Part shown: in pieces, positions 23,766-32,825 of the stretch
Layout of the letters: the number at the start of each line of letters is the position of its first letter
Numbering within the stretch: position 1 is the stretch's first letter
NCBI GenBank assembly: GCA_027083135.1
Contig: JALWQH010000002.1
Coordinates: 1 to 64,000, forward strand
Source of the DNA: Desulfurococcales archaeon
GTDB taxonomy: Archaea; Thermoproteota; Thermoprotei_A; Sulfolobales; WAQK01
DNA length: 64,000 nt
Direction: 5' to 3'
The notes under the pieces: model-generated
What the model was told of the DNA's origin: nothing
Seen by the model: only the letters and a program-made list of their open reading frames with translations
Databases searched by the model: none
Made by a program: the position numbers and the translations under genes

Positions 23766-24410
23766 ATGAGCATGCTGACATCGAGGGATGCATGCCTGCT
23801 GGTAGACGTGATATCAAGGGTTACAGAGATAAGGCAGGGAATAAGGCCGGGCTTTGAAGAGGGAGATGTTCTACGAGCATTGCTTGAGATAGCTAAGGTT
23901 CCTCGGGGAAGGCTGTGGCTAGCTAAGAATCTAAGGATAGGGGAAGCCAGCTCTAGAACGCTTCTCAGGAGATTGAGGGAGATGAATCTCATAACTGTGG
24001 ATAGGACTGCGGGCGCTGAGCTTACTGATAGGGGGAAGAAGCTCATAGCACCACTGCTAGTCTCAGTGTATGTGGGAGAAGCAGAGGCCCCAGCATCCCT
24101 CAAAGACTGGGGTAGAACAGCAGTCATAGTGGCCCGTAACATGGCTAGCCTGCTTGAAGCACAGGGTCCCTTAAGGCTAAGAGATCTTGCAGTCGAATGC
24201 GGAGTACCTGCCGCGCTCATAGCATCCTATAGGGATGGAAGGCTAATAATACCGGCAGTAGAGGATAAACTCCTCTACGATGAGCTTGGCAGAATGCTTA
24301 ACAACATTAAGATCAAGGGTGACAGGCTAATAATAGTGCTGAAAGGAGGCCTTAGAGAGGCATACAGGCTTCTCTACAGGCTTCTAGAGGCAATGTGCTC
24401 TCAAGCATAG
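23766..24410 (+). CDS. DUF4443-type regulator with N-terminal winged helix
   Basis: 214 residues. The first 100 residues include a winged helix: DVLRALLEIAKVPRGRLWLAKNLRIGEASSRTLLRRLREMNLITVD with a following wing. The C-terminal half has a beta/alpha domain ending in LIIVLKGGLREAYRLLYRLLEAM. This arrangement fits the archaeal DUF4443 family, which is believed to be transcriptional. ATG 23766 lies after GGGATGAGC. No ligand site is obvious. Confidence 0.65.
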   Translation: MSMLTSRDACLLVDVISRVTEIRQGIRPGFEEGDVLRALLEIAKVPRGRLWLAKNLRIGEASSRTLLRRLREMNLITVDRTAGAELTDRGKKLIAPLLVSVYVGEAEAPASLKDWGRTAVIVARNMASLLEAQGPLRLRDLAVECGVPAALIASYRDGRLIIPAVEDKLLYDELGRMLNNIKIKGDRLIIVLKGGLREAYRLLYRLLEAMCSQA

Positions 24411-24480
24411 GGTAAGCTAACGATAAGTGAAAAAGACCGTAAAAACGCTTTAGTCCTCAAACCAAAATATCTGTGCAGAG

Positions 24481-24726
24481 CTAGTCCTCGATCTTCTCTA
24501 CATGGATTATACCGACAGGGCAGGAGTCAGCAGCGCTCTGAGCGCACTCAAGCATGTCCTCAGGAATCACTCCCTCCTCGATCTTGTCGGGTGAGACCCT
24601 GTACTGTGATGTTATCTGGCTCTTACCATCCTCATCATTCATCTCGAAGACATCGGGGCATAGTGAGACGCACACCATGTCTGAGATGCATTGATCCCTG
24701 TCTATCCAGACCTTATACTTGGCCAT
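24481..24726 (-). CDS. Asp-ligated [4Fe-4S] ferredoxin
   Basis: 81 residues from ATG 24726, with GGAGGTG at ideal distance; an upstream GTG at 24735 sits inside that site. The cluster motif is CISDMVCVSLCP: the usual second Cys is Asp, exactly as in the Pyrococcus-type ferredoxin, followed by DVFEMNDE and, near the end, ECAQSAADSCP. The two extra cysteines correspond to the pair that forms a disulfide in that protein. It likely carries one cluster and acts as the general low-potential electron carrier, a candidate partner of the Etf/Fix complex. Confidence 0.9.
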   Translation of the reverse strand: MAKYKVWIDRDQCISDMVCVSLCPDVFEMNDEDGKSQITSQYRVSPDKIEEGVIPEDMLECAQSAADSCPVGIIHVEKIED

Positions 24727-24775
24727 TTCGCACACCTCCAGGCTCTAAAGGTCACTTGCTAAGCGGAACGATCGA

Positions 24776-24784
24776 ATATAAATA
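24776..24784. promoter_or_regulatory. Shared TATA element between ferredoxin and MscS
   Basis: ATATAAATA lies midway between the divergent starts at 24726 and 24839, about 50-60 bp from each. Read on the minus strand as TATTTATAT it would start ferredoxin near 24752; on plus it would start the channel gene near 24806. One element may serve both. Confidence 0.4.
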
Positions 24785-24838
24785 GATTATCCCACCAAGC
24801 ATGACTCCAAGCAGTATGGTTAGGCGGGGGATGATTTC

Positions 24839-25501
24839 ATGGCGGATAAAAATAGTGGGAGCAGCACGGAGGACAATATGCTTGAGAAAGGGTTTGAAGG
24901 AATCAAGGCTGGAAGCGATAAGTTTGCTGTGGCCATCATAGCAGCCCTGATACTTGGGGCGCTGTTAGTTGGTACCAGGCCTCTAATAGAGGGCTACGTA
25001 TCCATGGGTAAAAGCTGGATCATCAGCAATATCCAATACGTGTATGCAGCTGAGATCCTCCTGCTAGGATACTTTATAGTCGAGTACATTGGTAAGGGAG
25101 TAGAGGAGAGCCTGGAGGTTACAGCTGGTAGAACTGTTGCCAGAGCACTGCGATCGATAACGAGGATAGTAGGGTATGGTGTGCTATTATCGGTATTAGC
25201 ATCAGTCTTTAAGGCCAGCTCTGCAGCAGCCCTCACTCTCGGAAGCTTCATGGGCCTCGTAGTAGGCTTCGCCACCCAGCAGGTCATGGGCAATGCTGTT
25301 GCAGGTGTGTTCCTAGCAGTTATGAGGCCCTTCAGAATAGGCGATAAGGTCAAGGTGTCAGGCATAGAGGGAACGGTATTTGATATAGGCATAATGTACA
25401 CTATGATCGATCAGGGATCGAAGATCGTGCTTATACCTAGCTCAAAGATCGTTGGAAACATAATAGAGGTTCATAAGAGGGGTGATGGAAGACGAGTCTA
25501 A
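24839..25501 (+). CDS. mscS: Small-conductance mechanosensitive channel (MscS type)
   Basis: 220 residues. Membrane segments at about 27-47, 66-84 and 105-150; the last is the pore-lining TM3 with the Gly/Ala-rich run SSAAALTLGSFMGLVVGFATQQVMGNAVAG. The beta domain follows (RIGDKVKVSGIEGTVFDIGIMYTMI, LIPSSKIVGN). The C-terminal alpha/beta vestibule is missing, so the protein is shorter than E. coli MscS (286). It would release solutes under osmotic down-shock. ATG 24839 follows GGGGGATGA. Confidence 0.85.
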   Translation: MADKNSGSSTEDNMLEKGFEGIKAGSDKFAVAIIAALILGALLVGTRPLIEGYVSMGKSWIISNIQYVYAAEILLLGYFIVEYIGKGVEESLEVTAGRTVARALRSITRIVGYGVLLSVLASVFKASSAAALTLGSFMGLVVGFATQQVMGNAVAGVFLAVMRPFRIGDKVKVSGIEGTVFDIGIMYTMIDQGSKIVLIPSSKIVGNIIEVHKRGDGRRV

Positions 25502-25566
25502 GCGAGCTAACAAGGGTACTACGCCTGCTGGAATACCCTTATATCATTAGAGGAGGCCAAATACTG

Positions 25567-25881
25567 GTGCCCGGGGGAAACAAGGATTTACCCCGCAATG
25601 TAGGCCTAATCATATCCCTGGAGAGAGATAAAGCTAGGCTAACCTTGCTGACAAACATCGAGGTAACCCCTCAAGATGCTGTACGGCTGCTGAGACTTAA
25701 CCTGAACTCGGAGGAATACTGCTACGCCGCTGATCCAGAAGGATACCTAGCCATAATCATTAGAAAACCTGTTCTAACAATACTTGACGCAGAGCGCTTA
25801 AGACAGACTATAAAAACACTTGTGAATGCTGTTCCAAGCCTGGGGAGGGAGGGCCATGCGAATACTAGTAACAGCGGCTAG
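25567..25881 (+). CDS. Small protein of unknown function
   Basis: 104 residues, soluble. The order is a short beta segment VGLIISLERDKARLTLLTNIEV, a helix TPQDAVRLLRLNL, a strand EGYLAIIIRKPVL, and a helix LDAERLRQTIKTLVNAV. GTG 25567 follows GAGGAGGCC. Its last 26 bases overlap the start of the SDR gene, so translation is probably coupled. I do not recognise the family. Confidence 0.5.
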   Translation: MPGGNKDLPRNVGLIISLERDKARLTLLTNIEVTPQDAVRLLRLNLNSEEYCYAADPEGYLAIIIRKPVLTILDAERLRQTIKTLVNAVPSLGREGHANTSNSG

Positions 25882-26629
25882 CCGTGGAATAGGATACGAG
25901 ATTGCATGGAGGCTTGCTGTGAGAGGGAACATGGTATACATATGCTCTAGGAGCAGGGATAACCTGGAGAGAGCTGTCAGACTTGCTGAGAGAAGGGGGG
26001 CTGAACTCCTAGCATCCACATGTGATCTCACATCTAAGGATAGCTTAGAAAAACTAGTAAGAGAATCCAGTAGAACCATGGGCGGTGTTGATGCATTAAT
26101 ATTTAACTCGGGTAACGTGTCGAGAGAACCCCTCTACCTCGAGGAGGCAGGCTATGAAGACTGGCTTGAAGCAGCTTTACTGCATCTAGTAGCCCCAGGC
26201 TATCTCTCCAGCCTCCTTATTAGAAGCATGGTTAAGCAGGGTTTTGGAAGACTAATATATCTCTCCGCGATAAGCGTTAAGGAGCCGATGAGCCCACTAG
26301 TCCTGGCAGATTCCGCCCGCTCAGGCATTCTACAGTTGTCAAGAATCATTGCAAGAAAATATGCTTCCAGAGGCGTAACATCTAATGTAATCCTCCTTGG
26401 GACATTCGATACTCCTGGGGCTAGGAGGCTTGCGGAGAAGCTTGCTTCAAGATCATTAGTGAAGCCTGAAGAATACTGGAATAGGATGCTGAGCCTAATA
26501 CCTGTCGGGAGGCCTGGAAGCTTCGACGAGCTTGCTGATCTACTTGAGCTAATCCTATCGCCGACGCACAGCTATATTAATGGAGCCGTGATAGCCCTTG
26601 ACGGCGGTATGCAGCGCTCAGCCTTCTAG
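25856..26629 (+). CDS. Short-chain dehydrogenase with degenerate active site
   Basis: 257 residues from ATG 25856 with GGGGAGGGAGGG before it. The cofactor motif is TAASRGIG (6-13), and FNSG stands where NNAG is normal. At the catalytic YxxxK the sequence is ADSAR (151-155), so Tyr is Ala and Lys is Arg; a Ser remains (S137 or S140). A similar lack of Tyr and Lys is known in an SDR subgroup with unclear activity. The C-terminus INGAVIALDGG is normal. It ends convergent with the KaiC-like gene, overlapping by four bases. Confidence 0.75.
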   Translation: MRILVTAASRGIGYEIAWRLAVRGNMVYICSRSRDNLERAVRLAERRGAELLASTCDLTSKDSLEKLVRESSRTMGGVDALIFNSGNVSREPLYLEEAGYEDWLEAALLHLVAPGYLSSLLIRSMVKQGFGRLIYLSAISVKEPMSPLVLADSARSGILQLSRIIARKYASRGVTSNVILLGTFDTPGARRLAEKLASRSLVKPEEYWNRMLSLIPVGRPGSFDELADLLELILSPTHSYINGAVIALDGGMQRSAF

Positions 26630-27426
26630 CCTCCAGTACTCCAGGCAAGCGTGGTCTGCCTGCGCTCAGCAAGCTTCCTTGAAACCTTTTCGGGAAGAGC
26701 GAAATCCTCTCTACGCATATGAGTAGGCCTCTTTATAATCATGCCTCGCCCATCAACTATCTCGATCTCATGGACTCTGAGGTCGTGTGGAGTCTGCCTC
26801 ATCTTCTCGACTATTATGTAGCGTTTCAGCTCATCTTTCTCTAATACTTTTCTAAACCTGATTATTCCATCAGCAACATGCTCGACCCCGAATCCGAAAG
26901 CCGACTCCGTAGTTATAGCGTACTGTGATACCAGGAGAGCTGTGAAATCCCATTTTGAAAGTATTCTCTTCACCTGGTAGCTATATTTACGCGCCATTAC
27001 TGGGCGGTCAAGCCAGAAGGCGCTCATGGAATCCACTACGAGCCTGGCCCTACCGTATCCTAGTTTACGCTTAGCTTCAATGACCTTGGCCACAAGCTCA
27101 TCGACAGTGACCTCATTCAGGCTCCACTCGTAGCTGCGATCCCTCATCAAGGCATCTATAATTATCATCTTCCCCTCCCGTTCAGCAGTCTCGAAATCCC
27201 AGCCAAACTGGGCTGCCTGCCTGATAATGCTCTCCCTGCTCTCCTCTGTTGAAACATAGATCACCTTATCGCCGACGCGCAGACCCTCCGCTGAGAAATG
27301 CAGGCAGAATACCGTCTTACCTGTACCAGGCTCCCCTGTCACAGCCACAAAAAATCCCCTAGGAATCCCTCCCGCCACAAGCTCGTCGAACTCCCTTATA
27401 CCTGTTGAAAGCCTCTCTACCTTCAT
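26626..27426 (-). CDS. KaiC-like RecA-superfamily ATPase
   Basis: 266 residues from ATG 27426; GTG 27435 is also in frame. A TATA-like TTTTAAAG just upstream suggests an almost leaderless message. Walker A is GEPGTGKT (31-38), Walker B is ARLVVDSMSAFW, and the early RLSTGIREFDELVAGGIPRG is the KaiC/RadA-type lead-in. Single KaiC domain, no second copy. Such archaeal proteins are suspected signalling or regulatory ATPases. The coiled-coil regulator at 21275 carries the domain usually encoded next to such ATPases. Confidence 0.8.
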   Translation of the reverse strand: MKVERLSTGIREFDELVAGGIPRGFFVAVTGEPGTGKTVFCLHFSAEGLRVGDKVIYVSTEESRESIIRQAAQFGWDFETAEREGKMIIIDALMRDRSYEWSLNEVTVDELVAKVIEAKRKLGYGRARLVVDSMSAFWLDRPVMARKYSYQVKRILSKWDFTALLVSQYAITTESAFGFGVEHVADGIIRFRKVLEKDELKRYIIVEKMRQTPHDLRVHEIEIVDGRGMIIKRPTHMRREDFALPEKVSRKLAERRQTTLAWSTGG

Positions 27427-27490
27427 GTCCTGCACTGCTCTACTTTAAAAGGTATTACCATTCCTAATATCTCTTGCAGTTGGTGATTCC

Positions 27491-27820
27491 ATGGAGAAAG
27501 TAAAGGTGTATAGGAACTCTGATATAAAGGCTATCTACGCGTTCATCCCACCGGGACATAGGCATGTAAGGTTCATGGTGGAGGCAGGGGAAGAGGTCAT
27601 GATATTCCAGGAGGCAACAGTAGCCGGGCTTGTAAGAGCATACGCCATGACGGCCCTTCACCCCGTGAATAAAGGCATAGTATTAAGGGCTGGGAGAATA
27701 CCCTCACCTCCCCGGAAGCAGGATTTCGCCGAGTACCAGGTCCTAGAGGAAACGCTTGGAGAAGAGGCACTCAAAGAAATAGAGGCACGCTTAGAGAAGC
27801 TGGGAATAACTTATACTTGA
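27491..27820 (+). CDS. Conserved-looking protein of unknown function
   Basis: 109 residues, soluble. The core reads as alternating strands and helices (VKVYRNSDIKAIYAFIPPGHRHVRFMVEAG, EEVMIFQEATVAGLVRAYAMTALHP) with a charged C-terminal helix LGEEALKEIEARLEKLG. The His/Arg-rich PPGHRHVR could be functional. ATG 27491 follows GGTGAT. It sits 59 bp before SerRS and may be expressed with it. Family not recognised. Confidence 0.55.
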   Translation: MEKVKVYRNSDIKAIYAFIPPGHRHVRFMVEAGEEVMIFQEATVAGLVRAYAMTALHPVNKGIVLRAGRIPSPPRKQDFAEYQVLEETLGEEALKEIEARLEKLGITYT

Positions 27821-27879
27821 ACGAACAGGTATTTATGCCGGGGAGCATTTACTCTTCTGCTCAGCGAGAGGGATGATCA

Positions 27880-29262
27880 GTGCCATGGAGCATCCTGCAG
27901 TATATTAGGGAGAAGCCTCAGGTCATTAGAGATAGCCTTAGAAAGAGGGGTATGGATCCATCACTGGCTGACAGGGCCGCTGAGCTTGACATGGAGTGGA
28001 GGCGCATACTAAGAACAGTTGAAGAGAAGCGCCACGAGCATAACGTGATAAGCAGGAAGATACCGCGTGCAAGGCCTGAGGAGCGCCAAAGCCTGGTCTC
28101 CGAGGCTAAACGCCTCCTAGCAGAGTTGGGAAAAATGGAGGAGGAGCTCAGGAGAATAGAGGAGGAACGGGAGAAAATCCTGTTGAAGCTTCCTAACATT
28201 GTACATGAAACCGTGCCTGAGGGTTTAAGCGAGGAGGAGAACGTGCCCGTAAGATACTGGGGCAAGCCAAAGGTATGGGAAGGATATCTTGACAGGTTCC
28301 TGACGGAAACCCGGGGGAAGGGGTTCCAAGTAGAATACAGCCTTATTGACTGGAAGCCTGTAGGGCATGCAGACATGTTGGAGAAAGTTTTACGTCTAGG
28401 GGATACTCTCAGGGCGGCCAAGGTGGCTGGTTCAAGATTCTACTACCTTTTCGATGATCTCGTATGGCTTGACATGGCCCTCCTCATGTACGCCCTTGAC
28501 ACATTGTCGTCTAAGGGGTTCAGAGTGGTTTTACCCCCCTACATGCTTAGACGCAAAGCCGTAATGGGCGTAATAGACCTTGACACGTTCATGGACTCCA
28601 TATATAGGATTGAAGGAGAGGACTTATACCTGATAGCGACGGCTGAGCATCCTCTGGCCTCATATTTCATGGGTGAAGATTTAAACGAAGAAGATCTCCC
28701 AATACTCTTCGCCGGGATAAGCCCATGCTTCAGGAAGGAGGCGGGAGCAGGAAACAGGGATCTTAAAGGGATCTTCAGGGTGCATCAGTTCCACAAGGTC
28801 GAGCAATTCGTCTTCAGCCTCCCTGAGGATAGCTGGAAATGGCTTGAAGAGCTGATAAGAAATGCGGAGGAGATCTTTCAGGGCTTAGGCCTCCCCTACA
28901 GGGTGGTCAACATATGTGCAGGGGAACTTGGAGCACCTGCAGCCAAGAAGTATGACCTGGAGGTCTGGATGCCTGCTCAAGGAAGGTTCAGGGAAATGGT
29001 CAGCGCCAGCAACTGTACGGACTGGCAGAGCTATAGGCTAGGCATAAGATTTGTTAGGCGTAAGGGGATGGTGAGAGGCTACGTCCACACGCTTAACTCA
29101 ACGGCTGTCGCAAGCACCCGCACCATAACGGCAATACTGGAGAATTATCAGGAGCCTGATGGAACAGTCGTAATCCCCAAGGTGCTGCGCAGATATTTAG
29201 AACCATTTAAGAAGGCCCCTAAGGAGATTATAAGCCCTGTAGGCGGGGGGAAGGAGGCCTAG
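27880..29262 (+). CDS. serS: Seryl-tRNA synthetase
   Basis: 460 residues, the common (not methanogen-type) class II SerRS that charges tRNA-Ser. Residues about 30-110 form the long tRNA-binding coiled-coil arm. Motif 2 is [27 protein letters not shown], and motif 3 is [21 protein letters not shown]; the active-site loop [23 protein letters not shown] is complete. GTG 27880 follows GAGGGATGA. Its stop overlaps the convergent MFS gene by four bases. Confidence 0.93.
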   Translation: MPWSILQYIREKPQVIRDSLRKRGMDPSLADRAAELDMEWRRILRTVEEKRHEHNVISRKIPRARPEERQSLVSEAKRLLAELGKMEEELRRIEEEREKILLKLPNIVHETVPEGLSEEENVPVRYWGKPKVWEGYLDRFLTETRGKGFQVEYSLIDWKPVGHADMLEKVLRLGDTLRAAKVAGSRFYYLFDDLVWLDMALLMYALDTLSSKGFRVVLPPYMLRRKAVMGVIDLDTFMDSIYRIEGEDLYLIATAEHPLASYFMGEDLNEEDLPILFAGISPCFRKEAGAGNRDLKGIFRVHQFHKVEQFVFSLPEDSWKWLEELIRNAEEIFQGLGLPYRVVNICAGELGAPAAKKYDLEVWMPAQGRFREMVSASNCTDWQSYRLGIRFVRRKGMVRGYVHTLNSTAVASTRTITAILENYQEPDGTVVIPKVLRRYLEPFKKAPKEIISPVGGGKEA

Positions 29263-30479
29263 CCTGAGGGGAGAAGCTCAGCCACCCTTACAGGATGAGC
29301 CTCGGAGAAAGCTGTTTTCTTACCATACATGTAGATCACGTTTATACTCATAACCACCGAGGAGAGGATGAATGGAGCCTGCGGTAGAGTCTCCTGGAGC
29401 ATGTGGTATAAGGTGCCTCCTATCCAGGGAGAGGGGACGGAGGATGCCATTCTAATCATGTTAACCGAGCTGTATATGCGTCCGCGGACATCAGCCTCGG
29501 ACAAGGACGCTATGATGGCATTGTAGGCGGGTATCCATGAGGCTAGGCTTGCTCCGAAAATGATCATGGATGCGTAAAGCATGCCTCCGGCAGAGAAGGC
29601 TATGGATAATGCTGATGCTATTCCTAGAACCTCGCTTGCCAGCATCATTCTAAAGGCTCCCAGCCTATCCACAAGCCTTCCAGCCAAGGGGAGCATAATG
29701 CTCTGAGCAGCACTGGAAACGCTTAGCAGTAAGCCTACATCAGCAGGTGTGAGGCCGAACCTAGCTCCGAAATAAGCGCTTAGAAGCGGCATCCAGAGGC
29801 TCCACGAAGCCCTATCAACGCTTGTAAACACATATAGGGGGCGGAGCCTTCTGGGAGGCCTTGATGCAGCCTTGTAGGCCTCAATAATCTCCTTGACTCC
29901 AGGCTTACTCCTAACCCTCCTTGTCTCAACTCCTATAAACATGAATGCTAGGACACCTGCTAGGACAACAGCCGAGAACGCTAGGAACGCATCCCTGTAA
30001 CCTATAGCCTCGGCCATCCACCCGGCAATATAGGGAGAGAAAATCCTGGAGGCCGTGAATCCGAGTGTAACGATGCTGAACGCTGTTCCAAGCTTCTCGG
30101 CGGGAACAGAGTCGGCGAGCATCGCGCTTCTGGCAGGCTGGCCCATGGCCCATGAGATATAGAATAATATGTAGCTGGCTATAAGGAGGGGCAGATACTT
30201 GAATGAAGCTGGTATGAATAGGGCTAGTGATATTAGTAGGCCTGCAGTACCTGCAATAATTTTGCGTCCTATGGAGTCTATAAGTAAGCCTAGCAGAGGT
30301 AGGAGAACAACGTTCGCCAGGAGAGCCAGGGTTGCTATACCTCCGATAATCTCCAGAGAGTAGCCTAGGGTAAGCAGGTATAATGGTAGGAGCGTCCTAT
30401 AGGCTCCTACCCCAGCACCCCTCATTATACTGTACAGTGAGAGGGCGGTTATGTTCCTGGAGGCCGTGCTCCCCGACAA
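29259..30479 (-). CDS. MFS transporter
   Basis: 406 residues, 12 predicted membrane segments in two halves of six. The loop after TM2 has [13 protein letters not shown] and the equivalent in the second half has [15 protein letters not shown], both matching the MFS GxxxDRxGRR motif. The start [33 protein letters not shown] is like the archaeal sugar or drug exporter type. The substrate cannot be told. Start TTG 30479, no strong ribosome site. Confidence 0.85.
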   Translation of the reverse strand: MSGSTASRNITALSLYSIMRGAGVGAYRTLLPLYLLTLGYSLEIIGGIATLALLANVVLLPLLGLLIDSIGRKIIAGTAGLLISLALFIPASFKYLPLLIASYILFYISWAMGQPARSAMLADSVPAEKLGTAFSIVTLGFTASRIFSPYIAGWMAEAIGYRDAFLAFSAVVLAGVLAFMFIGVETRRVRSKPGVKEIIEAYKAASRPPRRLRPLYVFTSVDRASWSLWMPLLSAYFGARFGLTPADVGLLLSVSSAAQSIMLPLAGRLVDRLGAFRMMLASEVLGIASALSIAFSAGGMLYASMIIFGASLASWIPAYNAIIASLSEADVRGRIYSSVNMIRMASSVPSPWIGGTLYHMLQETLPQAPFILSSVVMSINVIYMYGKKTAFSEAHPVRVAELLPSG

Positions 30480-30550
30480 TCAGGCTTCACGCTAAGAACC
30501 CCTAACAATAGAGGTAAAAATGAGTTGCTGGACTAAGCTAGGAGAAGTGA

Positions 30551-30856
30551 TCAGCGTGCCATCCTCCTAAGCGCTATGCCCATAGCCTGCCTATCACTCA
30601 TGTGACCGTAATGCCTAGCCTTGGAGGCCAGTACCTTGAGCTCCTCGTATGTAGCGTAGTCGAGGACCTCGCCCTCCCTCTTAGCTTTCTCCCATCTCTC
30701 ATATATTTTATCTAACAGAGGGGCGACATCGGGATCTCCGTAGAATGCTGCTTTAACCCAGCTGCTCTTGTTCTCATCTATCATTTCTATTATTGTCCTC
30801 TTATACTCCTCCACACTCAATTCACCAGGCACCATGTAACAGAATAATGGGTTCAC
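30551..30856 (-). CDS. Small helical protein of unknown function
   Basis: 101 residues, or 94 from the internal ATG at 30835 (MVPGELSVEEYKR). Mostly helical and charged: EEYKRTIIEMIDENKSSWVKAAFYG, then LLDKIYERWEKAKREGEV, then YATYEELKVLASKARHYGHMSDRQAMGIALRRMAR. The His-rich ARHYGHMSD may bind metal. No family recognised. It follows the MFS gene upstream at a distance of 71 bp, same strand. Confidence 0.5.
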   Translation of the reverse strand: MNPLFCYMVPGELSVEEYKRTIIEMIDENKSSWVKAAFYGDPDVAPLLDKIYERWEKAKREGEVLDYATYEELKVLASKARHYGHMSDRQAMGIALRRMAR

Positions 30857-30936
30857 GGGTTAATCTAGATTTAGGATGAGGTGCGGTTTCTACTAACGAT
30901 CTTTAAAGGTTCCTATCGGTTTTCTTGCCTTGAGGA

Positions 30937-31485
30937 CTATGCGGTATAGTGATGCTTACCTTCACCCGCCTTAAGCTTCTCTTCAGCTATTACTCTAGCC
31001 TCCTCTAGGATCTTTGAGGCCTCTTCTCCTAAGGGGGTCTCTGGAGACATGTGGGGCTCTGGTATGGATAGGTCTGCCCCTAGGGCACGTATACTCTCAT
31101 CTATCTCGTCAAGGGATAACCCTATCTCAGGTATTGCCGCCAGATCCTGCACTCTAAGCTCCCCTATTATGCCTGCTATGCTTCTGATGGACTCCGTAAT
31201 AATTCCTGTCTCATAAGCTGTCTCCAACCTGAGTCTAAGCCTCTCCAACACGGTTTGCAGGTAGACGACTCTACGGAGAAGGCTTTTAAGCTGCGCAGCC
31301 TCCTCAGCATATCTTTTGGCAAGCTCCTCATCACCTCTAAGTATGCTATCCTCAACCATTCTCTCTAGCTCTCCTCTCCTAGCATCTATTCTTGCAGCCA
31401 TTCTCTCCAGCTTAGCGCTTCCAGTCTTAGCTGCTATTATAGCCTTTGCGAGGCTTCGCCTTACATCCCGCTTACCCTTAATCAT
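30937..31485 (-). CDS. cdvB: CdvB-like ESCRT-III (Snf7 family) protein
   Basis: 182 residues from ATG 31485 (the frame reaches 31545). The basic first hairpin is KGKRDVRRSLAKAIIAAKTGSAKLERMAARIDARRGELERMVEDSI, then helices EELAKRYAEEAAQLKSLLRRVVYLQTVLERLRLRLE, then an acidic C-terminal region with EIDESIRALG and HMSPETP (a short proline-containing, MIM-like element). This is the order of crenarchaeal ESCRT-III proteins that constrict membranes in cell division and vesicle release. No winged-helix tail is present, so it is more like the CdvB1/B2/B3 paralogues than CdvB. CdvA and CdvC are not in this window. Confidence 0.7.
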   Translation of the reverse strand: MIKGKRDVRRSLAKAIIAAKTGSAKLERMAARIDARRGELERMVEDSILRGDEELAKRYAEEAAQLKSLLRRVVYLQTVLERLRLRLETAYETGIITESIRSIAGIIGELRVQDLAAIPEIGLSLDEIDESIRALGADLSIPEPHMSPETPLGEEASKILEEARVIAEEKLKAGEGKHHYTA

Positions 31486-31558
31486 CTCCAAGCACCCTGA
31501 ATACCCGTCACTCCTATTCGGATGCTTGGAAATAAAACTCTGCACCCCTTACCGCTGT

Positions 31559-32818
31559 CTATCCTAGAATTCTTCCTAGACGTGACTCAACATGCCTGGA
31601 GGCCCTAGCCAGGATGCTGTCCTCTACTCGTAGAAGCCTGCCTTCACTCGCCACTATATCCCCTCCAACCACAGTTACCTCAGCCTTCATCCCACCGTAA
31701 ACCAGGGCTTCCTCAGGGGTTACAGTTATGGGCTTCATAGGCCTCCATAATACAAGGTCTGCTAGAAAGCCTCTCCTAATAACACCGCCTCTCAGCCCGA
31801 AGGCCTTGTAACCCCCTCTGGTCGCAGCATAGTATATTTCCAGGAGGCTTACGGGTCTGCCTCTCAGCATAGATGAACCGTAGGCAGCCCTCATCTCGTC
31901 AACCACACTGTAGCTTGGCGAGACGTCAACCCCTAAGCCTACATTTACACCTAGATCTAAGGCCTCCCTAATCGGGGCTAGACCGCTGCCCAAAAGCATG
32001 TTTGCCCATGGGTTATGTATGACGCTGGCCTTTCTCCTAGATATTAATGATATCTCGCTTCTAGACAGCCATGTACCATGTGCTAGAACCACATCTTCGC
32101 CGAGGCCTGCAATTCTGTCGAGATAGAAGGCAGGCATGACGCTCGAGATCCTAAGGGAATATTCTGTATCTTCAGCAACCTCTGATAGATGCATGTGTAT
32201 CCTAGCCTTCCTATGCCTAGCCTCCAGGAAAATCCTCCTAATATCATCTGGATCCAGAAGCCTGATACTACATGGAGAGAAGCTGATGGTTATCCTAGGA
32301 TGAGCAGCCCATTCATCATGCAGCCTTATGTTATCGTTGAGAAGCCTTTCAAAATCCTTTCTGAGGCCATGCCTCATTAAGGCTACGCTTAGATCAGCTC
32401 TCAGGCCAACTAGATCTACCGCCCTAGCCACATCATTCATGTTGAAATGCATGTCCGCGGCAAAAGTCACGCCGCCTAGAATAAGCCTGGCCGTGGCTAG
32501 TAGGGAAGCATTATAAGAATCCTCGGAGGTCATGCGGGGCTCCCATAAAGACAGCACTCTGTACACCCACTCGTCCAGCCGCATCCCCTTATACATGGCT
32601 CTAACAGGATATAATGATAAATGCGTGTGGCCTGAAGCCAGGCCTGGAGTCAGGATCAGCCCCCTGGCATCCACTATTTCGTCGGCTTCTCTGTCAATGC
32701 TGGTAGCTCTTCCCACATCTCTGATCACGCCATCCTCAATATAGACATCCACGCTGCTTAGATGTACCCCAGGCTCTATGACGGCTAGGCTTACATTCCT
32801 TATCAGCAGTGAAGTCAC
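31559..32818 (-). CDS. Amidohydrolase (MtaD/SAH-deaminase type)
   Basis: 419 residues, COG0402 family. Metal ligands: HxH in SGHTHLSLYP, His in IHMHLSEVAEDTE, His in VLAHGTWLS and Asp in LGVDVSPS. Family members deaminate adenosine-like compounds such as S-adenosylhomocysteine, methylthioadenosine or 5'-deoxyadenosine, or remove chlorine. Exact substrate not inferable. GTG 32818 is seven bases after the AglB stop, so it is likely downstream in one operon. Confidence 0.8.
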   Translation of the reverse strand: MTSLLIRNVSLAVIEPGVHLSSVDVYIEDGVIRDVGRATSIDREADEIVDARGLILTPGLASGHTHLSLYPVRAMYKGMRLDEWVYRVLSLWEPRMTSEDSYNASLLATARLILGGVTFAADMHFNMNDVARAVDLVGLRADLSVALMRHGLRKDFERLLNDNIRLHDEWAAHPRITISFSPCSIRLLDPDDIRRIFLEARHRKARIHMHLSEVAEDTEYSLRISSVMPAFYLDRIAGLGEDVVLAHGTWLSRSEISLISRRKASVIHNPWANMLLGSGLAPIREALDLGVNVGLGVDVSPSYSVVDEMRAAYGSSMLRGRPVSLLEIYYAATRGGYKAFGLRGGVIRRGFLADLVLWRPMKPITVTPEEALVYGGMKAEVTVVGGDIVASEGRLLRVEDSILARASRHVESRLGRILG

Positions 32819-32825
32819 GGTGAAT

